A DNA stretch of 6,861 nucleotides, taken from contig CAJOMK010000082.1 in assembly GCA_905235495.1 (NCBI GenBank), forward strand, positions 1 to 6,861, written 5' to 3'. The position numbers and the translations under genes were made by a program. Origin of the DNA: an uncultured Methanobrevibacter sp. GTDB lineage: Archaea > Methanobacteriota > Methanobacteria > Methanobacteriales > Methanobacteriaceae. Below are positions 6,083 to 6,861 of this stretch, piece after piece; within the stretch, counting starts at the first letter, position 1, and every line of letters starts with the position of its first letter. Below the pieces are notes generated by a model. It made no database searches, was not told the origin of the DNA, and was given only the letters and a program-made list of their open reading frames with translations.

Positions 6083-6861
6083 AACATGGGTTCCTATCGC
6101 TACCACTTTTCACTCTAAAGGGGTTATCAGTGAAGATGATAAATTGAACCTTGGAATTGTTGGACTTAGAGGAACTTCCATAGCAAATTATGCCTATGAA
6201 AGCTCTGATTGCATTTTGGTTTTAGGTGCAAGATTATCTGAGAGAACCATTGCAGCTTGTGATTTTAATGATGTCAAGGATAAAATGATACATGTAAACA
6301 TCAATGAGGATTGCCTTAAGGGCAAGATTAATATTTGCATGGATGCATCAGACCTTTTGGGCTTGTTATTGAATGACATTGAATCTAAGGAATATGAGGA
6401 TAAGGACTTCATATTGTATCAGGATTGGATCAATGAAATCTATTCCAACCATAAGCCGTTGATAATTGATGGAATTGGAGAGTCTGAAGAGAACTGCTCT
6501 CCATTAAGGCCTCCTTATGCAATCAATAAAATCGTCAATGCATTCAAGGGCAGCTATTTCCTTTCAGATGCCGGCACTCACACAACTTGGACAACATTGC
6601 TTTCCAACAATGACAAGTTTGGAAAACTCTCGTTTTCAGGAGGATTTGGGCCGATGGGTTATGGTTTGCCTGGAGCTATTGGTGTAGCTCTTGCTCATCC
6701 GGACAGTCAAGTTGTGGTCATATGTGGTGACGGCGATATTCAGATGGTCATTCAGGAATTGGCAACAATTCGTGAATATGATTTGAATGTTAATGTTTTC
6801 ATTATAGATAACTCACAATTGGGAATCATTAGACAATGGGAAGAGACCGTTTATGATATGA
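6012..6861 (+). CDS. C-terminal part of the acetolactate-synthase-like enzyme (after the frameshift), 3' truncated
   Basis: This frame, one base ahead of the upstream one, is open from 5994 to the window end and has no stop. Residues 250-532 (numbered in the repaired protein) cover the middle domain, with V-V-G-N-G (253-257), S-K-G-V (284-287) and GAR (321-323). They then enter the ThDP diphosphate-binding domain: SDAGTH (434-439), GGFGPMGYGLPGAIG (459-473), the GDG motif at 488-490 and, 25 residues on, N516. D489 and N516 are the expected Mg2+ ligands; the usual N-N is D-N here. R-Q-W (523-525), a hallmark of acetolactate synthases, is present. The first ATG in this frame is near 6285, inside the conserved domain. 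A TTG at 5997 has no ribosome-binding site, so independent translation is unlikely. Confidence 0.72.

Larger units (their letters stand above)
5264..6861 (+). pseudogene. Acetolactate-synthase-like ThDP enzyme, frameshifted and cut by the window edge
   Basis: Two overlapping reading frames together spell one ThDP-dependent enzyme of the acetolactate synthase large-subunit type, which condenses two 2-oxoacids with loss of CO2 in branched-chain amino-acid synthesis. The first frame covers residues 1-249. Removing one A from the AAAA at 6008-6011 joins it to the second frame as K-P-L-I-V-V-G-N-G, which restores the FAD/nucleotide-binding middle domain and stays open to the window end (residue 532). 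Homologs are about 550-600 residues, so only the last part is missing. Sequence on both sides of the shift is well conserved and without further stops, so the break is recent, a sequencing error, or programmed +1 frameshifting. Oddities against true acetolactate synthases are a doubled acidic linker (162-249), TGDN where TGQ/SGQ is usual, and no small-subunit gene in view. Another ThDP decarboxylase or ligase activity is possible. Confidence 0.75.

Noticed and set aside
6194..6412. Minus-strand 72-codon frame near the window end
   Set aside because: It is antisense to the conserved middle domain of the frameshifted enzyme.

Overview
The window looks like a piece of a Methanobrevibacter-type archaeal genome (order Methanobacteriales). 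The support is indirect. The DNA is very AT-rich. Every start codon sits 3-6 bases after a GTGAT- or GGTG-type ribosome-binding site that matches the archaeal 16S tail. TATA-like boxes lie at plausible distances, and genes end in hairpins or long T-tracts. All convincing genes are on the + strand; I see no RNA gene, CRISPR array, insertion sequence or minus-strand gene.

Layout. Bases 1-133 are a leader with an 8+1+8 dyad and a TATA-like box. Bases 134-1624 encode a canonical neurotransmitter:sodium symporter (NSS/SNF) family transporter. The 371-base gap 1625-1995 holds two hairpins, the second followed by a T-tract (likely terminator), a short direct repeat and the promoter of the next gene. 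Bases 1996-4398 encode a second NSS paralog. Its membrane core has lost several residues that bind Na+ at site 1 and the substrate carboxylate in this family, and it carries a C-terminal tail of about 315 residues that is highly charged and low in complexity. The gap 4399-4664 holds another hairpin, a T-rich tandem repeat and a strong TATA box. Bases 4665-5198 encode a small membrane-anchored exported protein rich in N-glycosylation sequons; its last codons form a hairpin followed by T-tracts. From 5264 to the window edge runs an acetolactate-synthase-like thiamine-diphosphate enzyme. It is split by an apparent +1 frameshift at about 6008-6011 and cut off at its 3' end by the window.

How the genes relate. 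The two NSS genes are tandem paralogs: the first keeps the ion and substrate chemistry of a working amino-acid:Na+ symporter, while the second looks redirected, possibly to sensing or scaffolding through its cytoplasmic tail. That role is inference. The small surface protein and the acetolactate-synthase-like gene appear to be separate transcription units, and nothing in the sequence ties them to the transporters. The most unusual item is the tailed, ligand-depleted NSS protein.
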